NCBI GenBank assembly: GCA_014238155.1 | Contig: JABABQ010000072.1 | Coordinates: 62,001-126,000 of the forward strand | Reading direction: 5' to 3' | From: Rhizobiaceae bacterium | Lineage (GTDB): Bacteria; Pseudomonadota; Alphaproteobacteria; Rhizobiales; Rhizobiaceae | DNA: 64,000 nucleotides | Translations under genes and position numbers: made by a program | Shown: positions 8,275 to 16,691 of the stretch, piece by piece | Numbering within the stretch: the stretch's first letter is position 1 | Layout: the number at the start of each line of letters is the position of its first letter | Notes under the pieces: model-generated | What the model saw: the letters and a program-made list of their open reading frames with translations, nothing else | What the model was told of the DNA's origin: nothing | The model's database searches: none

Positions 8275-9105
8275 TCAGGTTAGATCGAATCCCTTGGCAC
8301 GTATGAACTGGCCAAAGTTTTGTCGTTCTTTTTGCGCGTATTGTCGGGCCTTGTCCTCAGACCATCCATACCGGGTTGAAGTTCCAAAAAGATCTGCTCG
8401 GCGCTGTTGTTTATATGGCAACTGACGGTCCCGGCGCGCATCATATGCTTCTATTTGTTCATCAATATTGTCTTCATTGTAGCGGTCAGTGTGGACTGTT
8501 GCCCTGAGAGGGAGCCGCGGGCTCACTGTCGGCCTGGTCGAAGTCGGATAGCCCACAGCAATGCCGGCGACGGGAAAGACATGTGCCGGCAGGCCCAGAA
8601 GATCGCTGACTTTGTCTGGCGCGTTTCTGATGGCGCTGATTGGACAGCAGCCCAGACCCACCACTTCCGCGGCGATAACGAAGGCAGACAGGGCAACGCC
8701 AGCATCAACGGCTGCATTGAAAAAGGCATCCAGATGATCATTTACGAATGGGCGATTGCGCAGTTGATGGACACGTCGCTGTCGACGGTTATTGCCGCAA
8801 AAAACCAACAGGCAGGGAGCTTCCGCAATCCAGCTTTGCCCGCTCAAAAGCTGGACAATCTCTGTCTTCAGAACCGGATCATTCAGCACGACGATATCGC
8901 GCTGTTGCAGGTCGCTTTTTGTTGGCGAAGCCAGTGCAGTGGCGCACAGGAGCTGTATGAGCTCTGGAGCGACTTCTGTTTGTTGAAAGGATCGACAGGA
9001 CCCGCGACCTATCATTGAACTCAATTGTGAATAGCCAGCCACATCCACCAGATGTTCAGCGTCATGCCCATATCTATCAATCAACGGGGAATGTGGATTG
9101 CTCAT
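8275..9105 (-). CDS. Nitroreductase-family NAD(P)H-dependent flavin oxidoreductase
   Basis: A 276-residue cytosolic FMN enzyme of the nitroreductase / NfrA-FRP type. FMN-phosphate-binding residues lie in RGSCRSFQ near residue 33. The central FFNAAVDAGVALSAFVIAAEVVGLGCCPISAIR and the following AGIAVGYP segment are characteristic. The C-terminal helical tail (YDARRDRQL onwards) matches flavin reductase P relatives. ATG 9105 is chosen over the upstream in-frame ATG at 9171 because AGGAAAGG precedes it by 7 bases. Its stop lies 2 bases from the convergent MscS stop, leaving no room for a terminator. Its substrate (flavin, quinone or nitro compound) cannot be read from sequence. Confidence 0.8.
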   Translation of the reverse strand: MSNPHSPLIDRYGHDAEHLVDVAGYSQLSSMIGRGSCRSFQQTEVAPELIQLLCATALASPTKSDLQQRDIVVLNDPVLKTEIVQLLSGQSWIAEAPCLLVFCGNNRRQRRVHQLRNRPFVNDHLDAFFNAAVDAGVALSAFVIAAEVVGLGCCPISAIRNAPDKVSDLLGLPAHVFPVAGIAVGYPTSTRPTVSPRLPLRATVHTDRYNEDNIDEQIEAYDARRDRQLPYKQQRRADLFGTSTRYGWSEDKARQYAQKERQNFGQFIRAKGFDLT

Positions 9106-9269
9106 GCGAAGGCCTTTCCTGCTTGTTTTGAATTCGGTGAGAAAGTTATCAACCGAGCGAACTGAATGCACAAATATTGCCGGCTAATGTCTCACATCAT
9201 CCATCCGCTGTAGATCAACTGCAAAGCGACCAAGGAAACGAAAACCTTGAAAACTCGGCGAAACGGCGC

Positions 9270-10175
9270 TCACGAATCCAGTCTTATCAGACTGAACGCC
9301 TTTGCTATTTCATTGCACAGCAAGTGCTTGATGGGTGCCATATTTATCTGGTCTGAAACGATAACTCCCAGCTTCAGGGATTTTAGGTGAGCCACCTCCA
9401 ACGGGACGTAACGCAGCTTGCCTGCTTCAATCTCTTTAAGAAATCCAAGCTTTGTATAGAGCCCCAACCCCCGGCCACGAATGATCATTTCCCGGGCCAT
9501 TGGTTGCGAGTTTGTAAACATTGTTGTGGAGAGCAAGGGAGCAATGTCGGAAACAACCTGGTCGATAATTGATTGGCCTCCGCGCGCGTCGATGGACCGG
9601 ATCATGGGGAAACCCGCGAGATCTGCCACGCTCAGACTGTGGCGCTCTGCCAGAGGGTGATTTGGCAGCATCACGACCCCAATCGGGGCAGATTTTTCCG
9701 TCAAACTCCTGACACCTGGATGGGCGTCATCGACAAATGAGATGCCGATATCGGTACTGTCATCAGAGACCGATTTTATGATTTCGTCTGGCTGTGCCGT
9801 TGTCACTGAATAGGTGACTTGCGGGTAGGTTTCAGAAAACTGGTCCAATATGCTGGGCAAAATTCCAAGCGAAATGGAATCAAGGGTCATTATTTCTACA
9901 TGACCCGTTCGCATGTCACGAATGTCTTCGATCAGGATGCTCACCCGTTCAAAGTCGAACAGGGTTTTGCGACAGTGCTCCAGCACAATCGACCCCGCGC
10001 TGGTCAGTTTCACACCTTCTGAACTCCTGTGAAATAGTTTGACGCCGAGTTGTTTTTCGGTGCCCAGAATATTCCTGTTTACCGATGTGGAAGAGATGTT
10101 GAGGATTTTGGCGGCTTTGCGGATTGAACCCTGTCTGGCGACTTCGTCAAAATGCCGCAAAAAACTACTGTGCAT
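9270..10175 (-). CDS. LysR-family transcriptional regulator
   Basis: A 301-residue regulator. The N-terminal winged HTH (residues about 1-60: FDEVARQGSIRKAAKILNISSTSVNRNI, then LGVKLFHR) is followed by a LysR substrate-binding domain with GHVEIMTLDSI and a C-terminal periplasmic-binding-like half. The HTH departs from the canonical AA..L..SQ..LS pattern (AAKILNISSTSVNR). ATG 10175 is used because the earlier in-frame start adds unrelated residues that would cover the operator. It diverges from the ABC/catabolic operon at 10314 across a palindromic T-N11-A box, so it very likely controls that operon and itself, with a pathway intermediate as inducer. Confidence 0.88.
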   Translation of the reverse strand: MHSSFLRHFDEVARQGSIRKAAKILNISSTSVNRNILGTEKQLGVKLFHRSSEGVKLTSAGSIVLEHCRKTLFDFERVSILIEDIRDMRTGHVEIMTLDSISLGILPSILDQFSETYPQVTYSVTTAQPDEIIKSVSDDSTDIGISFVDDAHPGVRSLTEKSAPIGVVMLPNHPLAERHSLSVADLAGFPMIRSIDARGGQSIIDQVVSDIAPLLSTTMFTNSQPMAREMIIRGRGLGLYTKLGFLKEIEAGKLRYVPLEVAHLKSLKLGVIVSDQINMAPIKHLLCNEIAKAFSLIRLDS

Positions 10176-10198
10176 TGATTTTCCTGCCTGTTTTGAAG

Positions 10199-10219
10199 GT
10201 GGTGCAGTTTTTGCACCAC
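10199..10219. promoter_or_regulatory. LysR-type operator palindrome
   Basis: Perfect inverted repeat GTGGTGCA (10199-10206), 5-base spacer GTTTT, TGCACCAC (10212-10219). It contains T-N11-A (T at 10203, A at 10215), the classic LysR-box geometry. It lies 24 bases before the LysR start and about 95 bases before the ABC substrate-binding gene, a usual place for the recognition site in divergent LysR promoters. Confidence 0.7.
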
Positions 10220-10313
10220 TGTTAGCATAAATCGACACTATGTGTACCGCAATCGGAATTGTAGCCTCTTTGGGGTCACAAGATTTAAAAAATGCAAAAC
10301 GGGAGTGAAACAA

Positions 10314-11360
10314 ATGAATAAAGATTCTCTAATGAACCCAAGCCGCAGGGATCTGCTCAAAGGAGTTGGAGCAGCAGCGGGAATCGCCAGTGCCGGAACT
10401 CTGATGTCGGTAATACCTGCGCAGGGCGCAGATCCGTTCAAAATTCGCATGCAATTGGGTTGGTTGGCTTCTAACGGTATTTTGGGTGAGGTTGCAGCTG
10501 CCAAGCTGGGATATTTCAAGGAAGAAGGTTTGGAACTTGAAATCGTGCCGGGCGGACCAAATGTTGACGGAATTGGGTCTGTTGCATCGGGTGGCAATAA
10601 TTTTGGTTCTATTTCTTCCAGCCCATCATTGATGCTTGCACGAGCAGCAGGAATACCGATCAAGTGCATCGCTGCGGGCTATCAGCAACATCCGTTCACA
10701 TATTTCTCGCTGGGTGGCAAAGGCAACGTTCGCACACCGCAGGATCTCATCGGAAAGAAAGTTGCGACCCAGGGAACGGCTCGAATCCTGTTGCGTGCCA
10801 TGCTGGCGAAAAACGGCATTGCTGAAGATCAGGTAGAAGTGTCTGTTATGGGTGGTGATATGTCGCCACTAATGACCGGTCAGGTAGATGTGGCAACCGG
10901 CTGGAAAACCAATGTTGGTGCATTGTCCGTACTTGGCGACGATCGTGTCGATATGACGCTGTGGGACAGCGGCATTCAGCTTTATGCAAATCCTTATTAT
11001 GTGACCGATAGTGTCCTTGCAGAACACAACGACAAAGTTGTTGGTGCTATTCGTGCGATTTCGCGCGGTTGGGGCTGGGCTCAGGCAAACCCCGAAGGTG
11101 CGGTGGACGCATTGGTGGAAAGATATCCAAACCTCAAGAAAGAGAACGAGATGAAGGCCGTCGGTCTGGTTCTCGGGTATTCGTTCAATGAAAAAACAGC
11201 AGCCGGAGGGTGGGGTGTGATGACGGCCGATAATTGGCAAGCTCAGATCAGCACATATGATACTCTGGGCCAATTCAAGAACGGCGCACCAAAGCTGGAA
11301 GATATCATGACCCTTGATATCCTGAAGGCGACTGCGGATGTCCGCCCGAAGCTCGGCTAG
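10314..11360 (+). CDS. NMT1/SsuA-type ABC transporter substrate-binding protein (Tat-exported)
   Basis: A 348-residue periplasmic binding protein. It has a twin-arginine signal, SRRDLLKGVG, at about residues 8-17, with cleavage near QGA. The mature fold matches the NMT1/ThiY/SsuA family: MQLGWLASNGILGEVAAAKLGYFKEEGLELEI at the N-terminal lobe, then the GGNNFGSISSSPSLMLARAAG cleft segment. The family binds sulfonates, nitrate, pyrimidines or aromatic anions; the ligand here is unknown. ATG 10314 is preceded by GGGAG at 10301-10305 with 8-base spacing. It is the first gene of the LysR-controlled catabolic operon, and the ATPase and permease follow directly. Confidence 0.85.
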   Translation: MNKDSLMNPSRRDLLKGVGAAAGIASAGTLMSVIPAQGADPFKIRMQLGWLASNGILGEVAAAKLGYFKEEGLELEIVPGGPNVDGIGSVASGGNNFGSISSSPSLMLARAAGIPIKCIAAGYQQHPFTYFSLGGKGNVRTPQDLIGKKVATQGTARILLRAMLAKNGIAEDQVEVSVMGGDMSPLMTGQVDVATGWKTNVGALSVLGDDRVDMTLWDSGIQLYANPYYVTDSVLAEHNDKVVGAIRAISRGWGWAQANPEGAVDALVERYPNLKKENEMKAVGLVLGYSFNEKTAAGGWGVMTADNWQAQISTYDTLGQFKNGAPKLEDIMTLDILKATADVRPKLG

Positions 11361-11364
11361 CCAA

Positions 11365-12159
11365 ATGTTGGACAACCAAAAAATTGCGGCGGAAGGAAAT
11401 TCCGTCGCAGCCTCGCTTGTCGATGCAACTGTCAAATTTGGAAGCTTTACCGCCATTGATAAAATATCTCTGGATATTGATGCTGGTGATTTCTGGACGA
11501 TTCTCGGGCCTTCTGGTTGTGGCAAGTCAACCTTGCTGCGACTGGTGTCGGACTTGATACCCGCAGCGTCTGGCAGTCTTCAGGTTCTGGGCAAATCTAC
11601 CGAAGAGGCACGGCTCGCCAGAGAGTTTGCATTCGTCTTTCAGGACGCAACCCTGCTGCCCTGGCGATCCGCCTTGAGCAATGTGCAATTGCCGCTCGAG
11701 ATTGGTCGAAAACGTGGCGTCAAGATTCCTGTTGGAGACAAGACACCCAAAGAATTACTTGAAATGGTCGGACTCAAGGGGCGTGAAGATGCGTTACCCC
11801 ACGAACTTTCCGGGGGCATGCGTCAACGGGTAGCAATTGCTCGGGCACTGGTTTGCCAGCCGAAACTGCTTCTTATGGACGAGCCCTTCGGAGCGCTTGA
11901 TGAAATGACCCGAGATCGCCTGAATTTGCAGATTCTGGACATCTGGCGGGAAACCGGCACGACCATATTGTTTGTAACCCACTCAATCACTGAAGCGGTC
12001 TTTTTGGGGCAAAAAATACTGATGCTGCAGGCGCACCCGGGCCGGGTCAAAAAAGTGGTGAATATCGAGCTGCCCGAACCAAGGGAAATCACCGTACGGG
12101 AAACGCCAAAATTCAATAAATATTGCGGCGAACTTCGCGAACTATTGGAGGAATGTTGA
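11365..12159 (+). CDS. ABC transporter ATP-binding protein (SsuB/TauB type)
   Basis: 264 residues. Walker [10 protein letters not shown] spans 48-56, signature LSGGMRQ 148-154, Walker B LLLMDEP 168-174, followed by FGALDEMTR, typical of the nitrate/sulfonate/taurine importer ATPases. ATG 11365 lies 4 bases after the binding-protein stop. It couples ATP hydrolysis to import through the permease encoded next, with which it shares a TGATG overlap. Confidence 0.88.
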   Translation: MLDNQKIAAEGNSVAASLVDATVKFGSFTAIDKISLDIDAGDFWTILGPSGCGKSTLLRLVSDLIPAASGSLQVLGKSTEEARLAREFAFVFQDATLLPWRSALSNVQLPLEIGRKRGVKIPVGDKTPKELLEMVGLKGREDALPHELSGGMRQRVAIARALVCQPKLLLMDEPFGALDEMTRDRLNLQILDIWRETGTTILFVTHSITEAVFLGQKILMLQAHPGRVKKVVNIELPEPREITVRETPKFNKYCGELRELLEEC

Positions 12160-12977
12160 TGTCCGACATGGAAGCAACCCTGGAACAAAATGTGGATCAG
12201 AGCCCTGATACAGATACGGCTGATAGCAATGTTCAGGACAGCAGGCTTGTGGAAATTCTTGTTCCTATAGCAACCGCAATTGGTCTGATACTGATCTGGC
12301 AGTTTGGTGTTCGAATATTTGGCGTGCCTGAATATATCGCACCGGCGCCCTCGGATGTCGCCGCGGAGTTTGTAAGGGAGTTCCCGCTCCTGGTCCGAAA
12401 TTTCTGGCCCACTCTATATGAAAGTGTCACCGGATTCCTGGTTGGAAATCTAACCGCGATCCTCATCGCCATAGCGTTCGTGCACAGCAGAACGGTCGAA
12501 AGAGCATTTTTCCCGATTGCCGTATTCATCAACACGATCCCGATTCTAGCAATCGCGCCAATTCTGGTATTGATTTTTGGTGCCGGCATGACCGCGAAAG
12601 TTGTCATCGCTGCATTAATTTGTTTCTTCCCGACGCTGGTAAACATGGTCAGAGGCCTGCAGGCCGTTAGCCCGCAAGCGCTGGAACTGGCCCGAATTCT
12701 TTCCGCCTCCAAGTCAGAGGTATTCTGGAAGATGCGGCTTCCTTCGTCTTTGCCGTTCCTGTTTTCGGCTCTCAAAATTGCTGCAACCACCTGTGTCATT
12801 GGGGCAATTGTTGGTGAGTGGATTGGCGCTGACCTTGGTCTTGGGGCGCTCATTATCGACAGCACTTTTAATTATCGATCTTCACTTCTCTACGCGACCG
12901 TATTCATGTCGTCTGGATTGTCGGTCTTACTGTTTGCCACGGTCAGTATTGCAGAAAAACTTGTCGTACGCTGGTAG
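12159..12977 (+). CDS. ABC transporter permease (SsuC type)
   Basis: 272 residues. A polar N-terminal tail of about 35 residues is followed by six hydrophobic helices and the transport signature ALELARILSASKSEVFWKMRLP (about residues 170-191), which contains the EAA-like loop. The ending, GADLGLGALIIDSTFNYRSSLLYA, is typical of SsuC/TauC permeases. ATG 12159 is chosen because GGAGG at 12147-12151 gives 7-base spacing; the ATG at 12153 would be only 1 base away. It forms the membrane channel of the importer encoded from 10314. Confidence 0.86.
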   Translation: MSDMEATLEQNVDQSPDTDTADSNVQDSRLVEILVPIATAIGLILIWQFGVRIFGVPEYIAPAPSDVAAEFVREFPLLVRNFWPTLYESVTGFLVGNLTAILIAIAFVHSRTVERAFFPIAVFINTIPILAIAPILVLIFGAGMTAKVVIAALICFFPTLVNMVRGLQAVSPQALELARILSASKSEVFWKMRLPSSLPFLFSALKIAATTCVIGAIVGEWIGADLGLGALIIDSTFNYRSSLLYATVFMSSGLSVLLFATVSIAEKLVVRW

Positions 12978-12996
12978 CCAAACATCGTTGAAATAA

Positions 12997-13013
12997 TGGG
13001 GTTTTTCGCCCCA
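12997..13013 (+). other. Short intercistronic hairpin
   Basis: TGGGG (12997-13001) and CCCCA (13009-13013) flank a 7-base T-rich loop in the 53-base gap between the transporter permease and the FAD oxidoreductase. It is too weak to be a sure terminator. It may attenuate or stabilise the message at the transporter/enzyme boundary. Confidence 0.35.
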
Positions 13014-13030
13014 ACTCTTTGGAGGATAAA

Positions 13031-14398
13031 ATGTCGGAACGTCAATTGGAATTTGTAAATGTAAGTGACGGGCAGATACCCGTTGTAGCCGATTGTGATG
13101 TGGTTGTGGTCGGTGCAGGCCCAGCCGGGCACAGCGCCGCTGTATCGGCTGCCCGAAACGGATGTTCAGTTACATTGCTGGAGCGGTATCATCATTTAGG
13201 CGGCATGGCTTCTGGTGGCATGGTGCTGGTGCTGGACGACATGGTCAACGAAGGCAATGAGATTGTTACAACCGGGGTTGTGGACGAATTCGTCGAGCGC
13301 CTTGAGCGCGTTGATGCGGCCGTTTATCCACCCCGCGAAGATTGCCAGACCAACTGGGAAATGTGGCAGAAATGGTCGCGTTGGGGATGCATTGATTTTC
13401 ATAAAGCCATGACCCCGCAACCGATAATTCATGCCGTCGCGTTTGATCCTGATGCATGGAAACGCGTCAGCCTGGATATGGTGAGGGAATCAGGTGTGAA
13501 CCTGCGAACGCACTCATGGTTTTCAGATGTTCTCATGGAGGGTGGCAAAATTACCGGTGTGATTGTCCAGTCCAAACTTGGTCGTCAGGCAATACGGGCA
13601 AAGATGGTCGTTGACGGCACCGGAGATCTCGACGTTGGTGTTGCTGCCGGGGCAGATTATACCGACGGTCAGTTTATTGTGACGACGGTGTTCCGCCTTT
13701 GTGATGTTGATACAGATAAAGCCGAAGCGTTCGAATATTCCAATCCTGAGGAATACAAAAAGCTTGATCGTGCAGCCCGCCGGGCGATTGGCGGAGCTTG
13801 GGGCATGTGGTGGTTGAAAACACCATTGCCTGGAATCGTCTGGTGTAACTGTCCCCACATGCCTGGTTATGATGGACTGTCCGTCGAAGACATGGTCAAG
13901 GCAGAATATGAGGGTCGCGAGCGAATGATGAATTTGCTGGCCTTTGCTCGGGAAAATATCCCGGGATTTGAAAATGCCAAGATGCTTGGCGCTGCTGAGC
14001 AGATGGGGGTCCGTCAAACACGGTTGTTGCAGGGCGAGTATGTTGTATCCAAAAGCGATGTAACGTCGCGCCGATATTTCGATGATACGGTATGTCGTGG
14101 ACGAGATTATTATACGCCCTATCGCGCGCTCTTGCCCAAAGGTATCGACAATTTGATCGTCGCGGGAAGACACTATTCGGTGGACAGCGATGCCCAAAAA
14201 ATGTCCCGCGAAATTCCGCCATGCATGTCTCAGGGTGAGGCTGCCGGTGTGGCCGTGTCACTGGCGCTGAATGGTGATGTTGCTCTTCGCGATGTTGATC
14301 CAATTGCCATTCAAAAACAAATGCGCGCACAAGGCGCCGACCCGGGAGATGTCCCCTCGGCAAATGCTCTTCTGGAACCTCCGGTAGCCGCAGAATAA
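13031..14398 (+). CDS. FAD-dependent oxidoreductase (FAD_oxidored family)
   Basis: 455 residues. The N-terminal Rossmann motif VVVVGAGPAGHSAAVSAAR (about residues 25-43) and its acidic strand end (LLERY) bind FAD. MASGGMV and the C-terminal DNLIVAGRHYSVDSDA...PPCMSQGEAAGVAVSLAL are typical of the FAD-dependent oxidoreductase family found in catabolic operons. The GGAGG at 13021-13025 fixes the ATG at 13031. The substrate is not recognisable. Being the first enzyme after the transporter, with a ferredoxin downstream, it may perform the first oxidation or reduction of the imported compound with ferredoxin as partner. Confidence 0.8.
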   Translation: MSERQLEFVNVSDGQIPVVADCDVVVVGAGPAGHSAAVSAARNGCSVTLLERYHHLGGMASGGMVLVLDDMVNEGNEIVTTGVVDEFVERLERVDAAVYPPREDCQTNWEMWQKWSRWGCIDFHKAMTPQPIIHAVAFDPDAWKRVSLDMVRESGVNLRTHSWFSDVLMEGGKITGVIVQSKLGRQAIRAKMVVDGTGDLDVGVAAGADYTDGQFIVTTVFRLCDVDTDKAEAFEYSNPEEYKKLDRAARRAIGGAWGMWWLKTPLPGIVWCNCPHMPGYDGLSVEDMVKAEYEGRERMMNLLAFARENIPGFENAKMLGAAEQMGVRQTRLLQGEYVVSKSDVTSRRYFDDTVCRGRDYYTPYRALLPKGIDNLIVAGRHYSVDSDAQKMSREIPPCMSQGEAAGVAVSLALNGDVALRDVDPIAIQKQMRAQGADPGDVPSANALLEPPVAAE

Positions 14399-14408
14399 GG
14401 AACACATA

Positions 14409-15575
14409 ATGACCGATGCAGTTTTGCCGCTCAGCGGTGTAAGAGTGATCGACTTTACCCAGGTTATGATGGGGCCGTGTGCGACCCAGATGTTGGGTGA
14501 TTTCGGCGCTGATGTGATCAAGGTTGAGCGACCCGGTGTTGGTGACCTGTCTCGTAACTTTTTTGGTGAAACCAGTGAAGAGGCGATGAACAATGCGGTT
14601 TTTGCGTCCCTCAATCGCAATAAACGGTCTGTTGAGATCGATACGAAATCCGAATCTGGACGCAATGCCGTTTTGGAATTGATCAAGACTGCCGATGTTG
14701 TTGTCGATAATTTTCGCGCCGGCGTGATGGAAAGACTTGGCTTGGGTTATTCAGAACTTTCCAAGCTGAACTCGCGTATCATCTGCGCTTCGGGAACAGG
14801 CTACGGGCCAACCGGTCCATATGCCCACAAGGGTGGTCAGGATGTGTTGGCGCAAGCCATGAGCGGCGTTATGGAAAAAACCCAGGATCCGTCGATTCCC
14901 AAGTCCATATATCCAACAACATTGTGTGACTATTCTGCGGGAATGCACCTGGTTCAAGGCATTATGGCGGCTTTGTTGATGCGGGAGAAAACGGGAACCG
15001 GTCAGCAGGTAAACGTTTCCCTATACGACAGTATGATTGCCATGCAGATGCAGGAGGCCGCGCAATGGTCGAAGCACCGGGAGGTGCTCAACTGGGCTGC
15101 AATGCCACTGACCGGAGCGTTTGAGACGACCGACGGTGCGCTTGTGGTTGTGGGTGCATTTAAAGCAAATCCATTGCGCGATATCTGCGTTGCCCTGGAT
15201 CTTGAGGATCTGTCGCCAACCTACCCGGACCTGGCCAGCCAGCGGCAGAACAAGCCGTTTCTGCAGGAAACATTCCGCACTCAGTTTGGCAAGAACACCA
15301 CATCTCATTGGATCGCCAAGCTTGAGGAGCAGGATCTTTTATGCGCACCAGTGCGTTCACTGGGAGAAGCGCTTGATGACCCGCAAACTGAAATTAATCA
15401 AATGCTGCAAACCATAGATCATCCGGTTCTGGGCGAGATTACGGTTGTTGGCTCACCGGTTCATTTGAGTGCTGCACCCATGAAAGTGCACCGTGTTCCA
15501 CCAAAGCTGGGAGAACACACTGAAGAGGTGTTGGCCGAGATTAACGCCACCGATGTAGACAGGATGGCCGGATGA
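14409..15575 (+). CDS. Class III CoA-transferase (CaiB/BaiF family)
   Basis: 388 residues, the usual family length. The N terminus LSGVRVIDFTQVMMGPCATQMLGDFGADVIKVERP is diagnostic of CaiB/BaiF/formyl-CoA transferases. The catalytic aspartate is probably the D in VNVSLYDSMIAMQ (about residue 202). It should transfer CoA to a carboxylate intermediate of the pathway, activating it for the hydratase encoded next, whose start overlaps this stop by 4 bases. The donor CoA ester is unknown. Confidence 0.88.
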   Translation: MTDAVLPLSGVRVIDFTQVMMGPCATQMLGDFGADVIKVERPGVGDLSRNFFGETSEEAMNNAVFASLNRNKRSVEIDTKSESGRNAVLELIKTADVVVDNFRAGVMERLGLGYSELSKLNSRIICASGTGYGPTGPYAHKGGQDVLAQAMSGVMEKTQDPSIPKSIYPTTLCDYSAGMHLVQGIMAALLMREKTGTGQQVNVSLYDSMIAMQMQEAAQWSKHREVLNWAAMPLTGAFETTDGALVVVGAFKANPLRDICVALDLEDLSPTYPDLASQRQNKPFLQETFRTQFGKNTTSHWIAKLEEQDLLCAPVRSLGEALDDPQTEINQMLQTIDHPVLGEITVVGSPVHLSAAPMKVHRVPPKLGEHTEEVLAEINATDVDRMAG

Positions 15576-16327
15576 GCATTCGCCTTGAAGTCCAGGACCG
15601 TGTCGCCCGGGTGACAATCGAACGTCCAGAGCGAATGAATGCGCTGGACAGTGCCGCACACACAAAACTGGCTGAAATTTGGCAAGAGATATCCGCAAAC
15701 GATGATATCCGCTGCACAGTACTCACCGGAGTTGGAGAACGGGCGTTTTGCGCCGGAGCAGACCTGAAGGAAAATACCGGTCGCAGCGGGTTGGAATATT
15801 GGTCTTCGTTCGACGCGATTGGTTTTGGTGGATCAAAACCCATAATTGCCCGGGTCAATGGCCTGGCTCTTGGTGGTGGTCTGGAATTGGTTTTGGGGTG
15901 CGACATCGTGATTGCGGCAGAGACCGCAAGATTTGGACTCCCTGAAGCAAAGGTGGGCCGGATCCCTCTGGACGGTGGCATGACCCTGCTTCCTCGATTG
16001 ATACCACGCAATATTGCGGTGGGAATGATGATGACCGGGCGCCTGTCCCCGGCATCTGAAATGGCACGGTATGGACTGGTCAACTCAGTTGTTTCTCCCG
16101 ACGAACTGGACGCGGAAACCGACCGTTGGGTTGCAGATATTCTGGCCTGCGCACCACTCAGCTTGCAAGCGATTAAGGCGACAGTTCGAAAAACAGCGCA
16201 TCTGTCTGTTCATGATGCCTACGGCTGCAAAACGCCGGAACTTGTGGCGGCACTGGAATCAGAAGACGCGAATGAGGGGGTCATTGCTTTTCAGGAAAAG
16301 CGTCGCCCGGATTGGAAGGGATGTTGA
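15572..16327 (+). CDS. Enoyl-CoA hydratase/isomerase family protein
   Basis: 251 residues, crotonase fold. The oxyanion-hole segment AFCAGADLKE (about residues 60-69) and GGGLELVLGCD (about 101-111) are present. Both catalytic glutamates of hydratases are apparently retained: one in GGGLEL and one in GLPEAKVG. It probably hydrates the enoyl-CoA formed after CoA transfer. The start is within the ATGA overlap with the CoA-transferase stop. Confidence 0.88.
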   Translation: MSIRLEVQDRVARVTIERPERMNALDSAAHTKLAEIWQEISANDDIRCTVLTGVGERAFCAGADLKENTGRSGLEYWSSFDAIGFGGSKPIIARVNGLALGGGLELVLGCDIVIAAETARFGLPEAKVGRIPLDGGMTLLPRLIPRNIAVGMMMTGRLSPASEMARYGLVNSVVSPDELDAETDRWVADILACAPLSLQAIKATVRKTAHLSVHDAYGCKTPELVAALESEDANEGVIAFQEKRRPDWKGC

Positions 16328-16330
16328 TGT

Positions 16331-16663
16331 ATGACCCTCGTCATAATTAGCCCCTGTATTGATATTAAGGACGGAATTTGTACCACGTCCTGCCCGGTAG
16401 ACTGTATCTATGAGGGCGACCGCATGTACTACATTCATCCCGTCGAGTGCATCGAATGTGGGATGTGTGAATCTATCTGCCCGGTCGACGCAATTCGTTA
16501 TGACGATGAAGTGCCGGAGGAAGACACACCCTTCGTCAAGCTGAATGAAGACGTGTTTAAGAATAAAGATGGCTCTGACATTTTTCCAGGTGGTTGGAAA
16601 AAGGGACAAGCTCCATTGCCGGATCCACCGGAACTTGAGTCATTGGCCAGCAGATCACAATAA
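16331..16663 (+). CDS. Seven-iron ferredoxin (3Fe-4S/4Fe-4S)
   Basis: 110 residues. Cysteines at 9, 17, 21, 25, 40, 43, 46 and 50 form C-x7-C-x3-CPVDC and CxxCxxCxxxCPVDA motifs of 7Fe ferredoxins. The spacing C-x7-C and the phrase CIYEGDRMYYIHPVEC are closer to the actinobacterial type than to the usual proteobacterial FdxA. It starts 3 bases after the hydratase stop. A ferredoxin inside a catabolic operon implies a dedicated redox partner, perhaps the FAD oxidoreductase two genes upstream. Confidence 0.9.
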   Translation: MTLVIISPCIDIKDGICTTSCPVDCIYEGDRMYYIHPVECIECGMCESICPVDAIRYDDEVPEEDTPFVKLNEDVFKNKDGSDIFPGGWKKGQAPLPDPPELESLASRSQ

Positions 16664-16691
16664 TCGACCGAAGCAGGAAAAAGCGAAAAAA

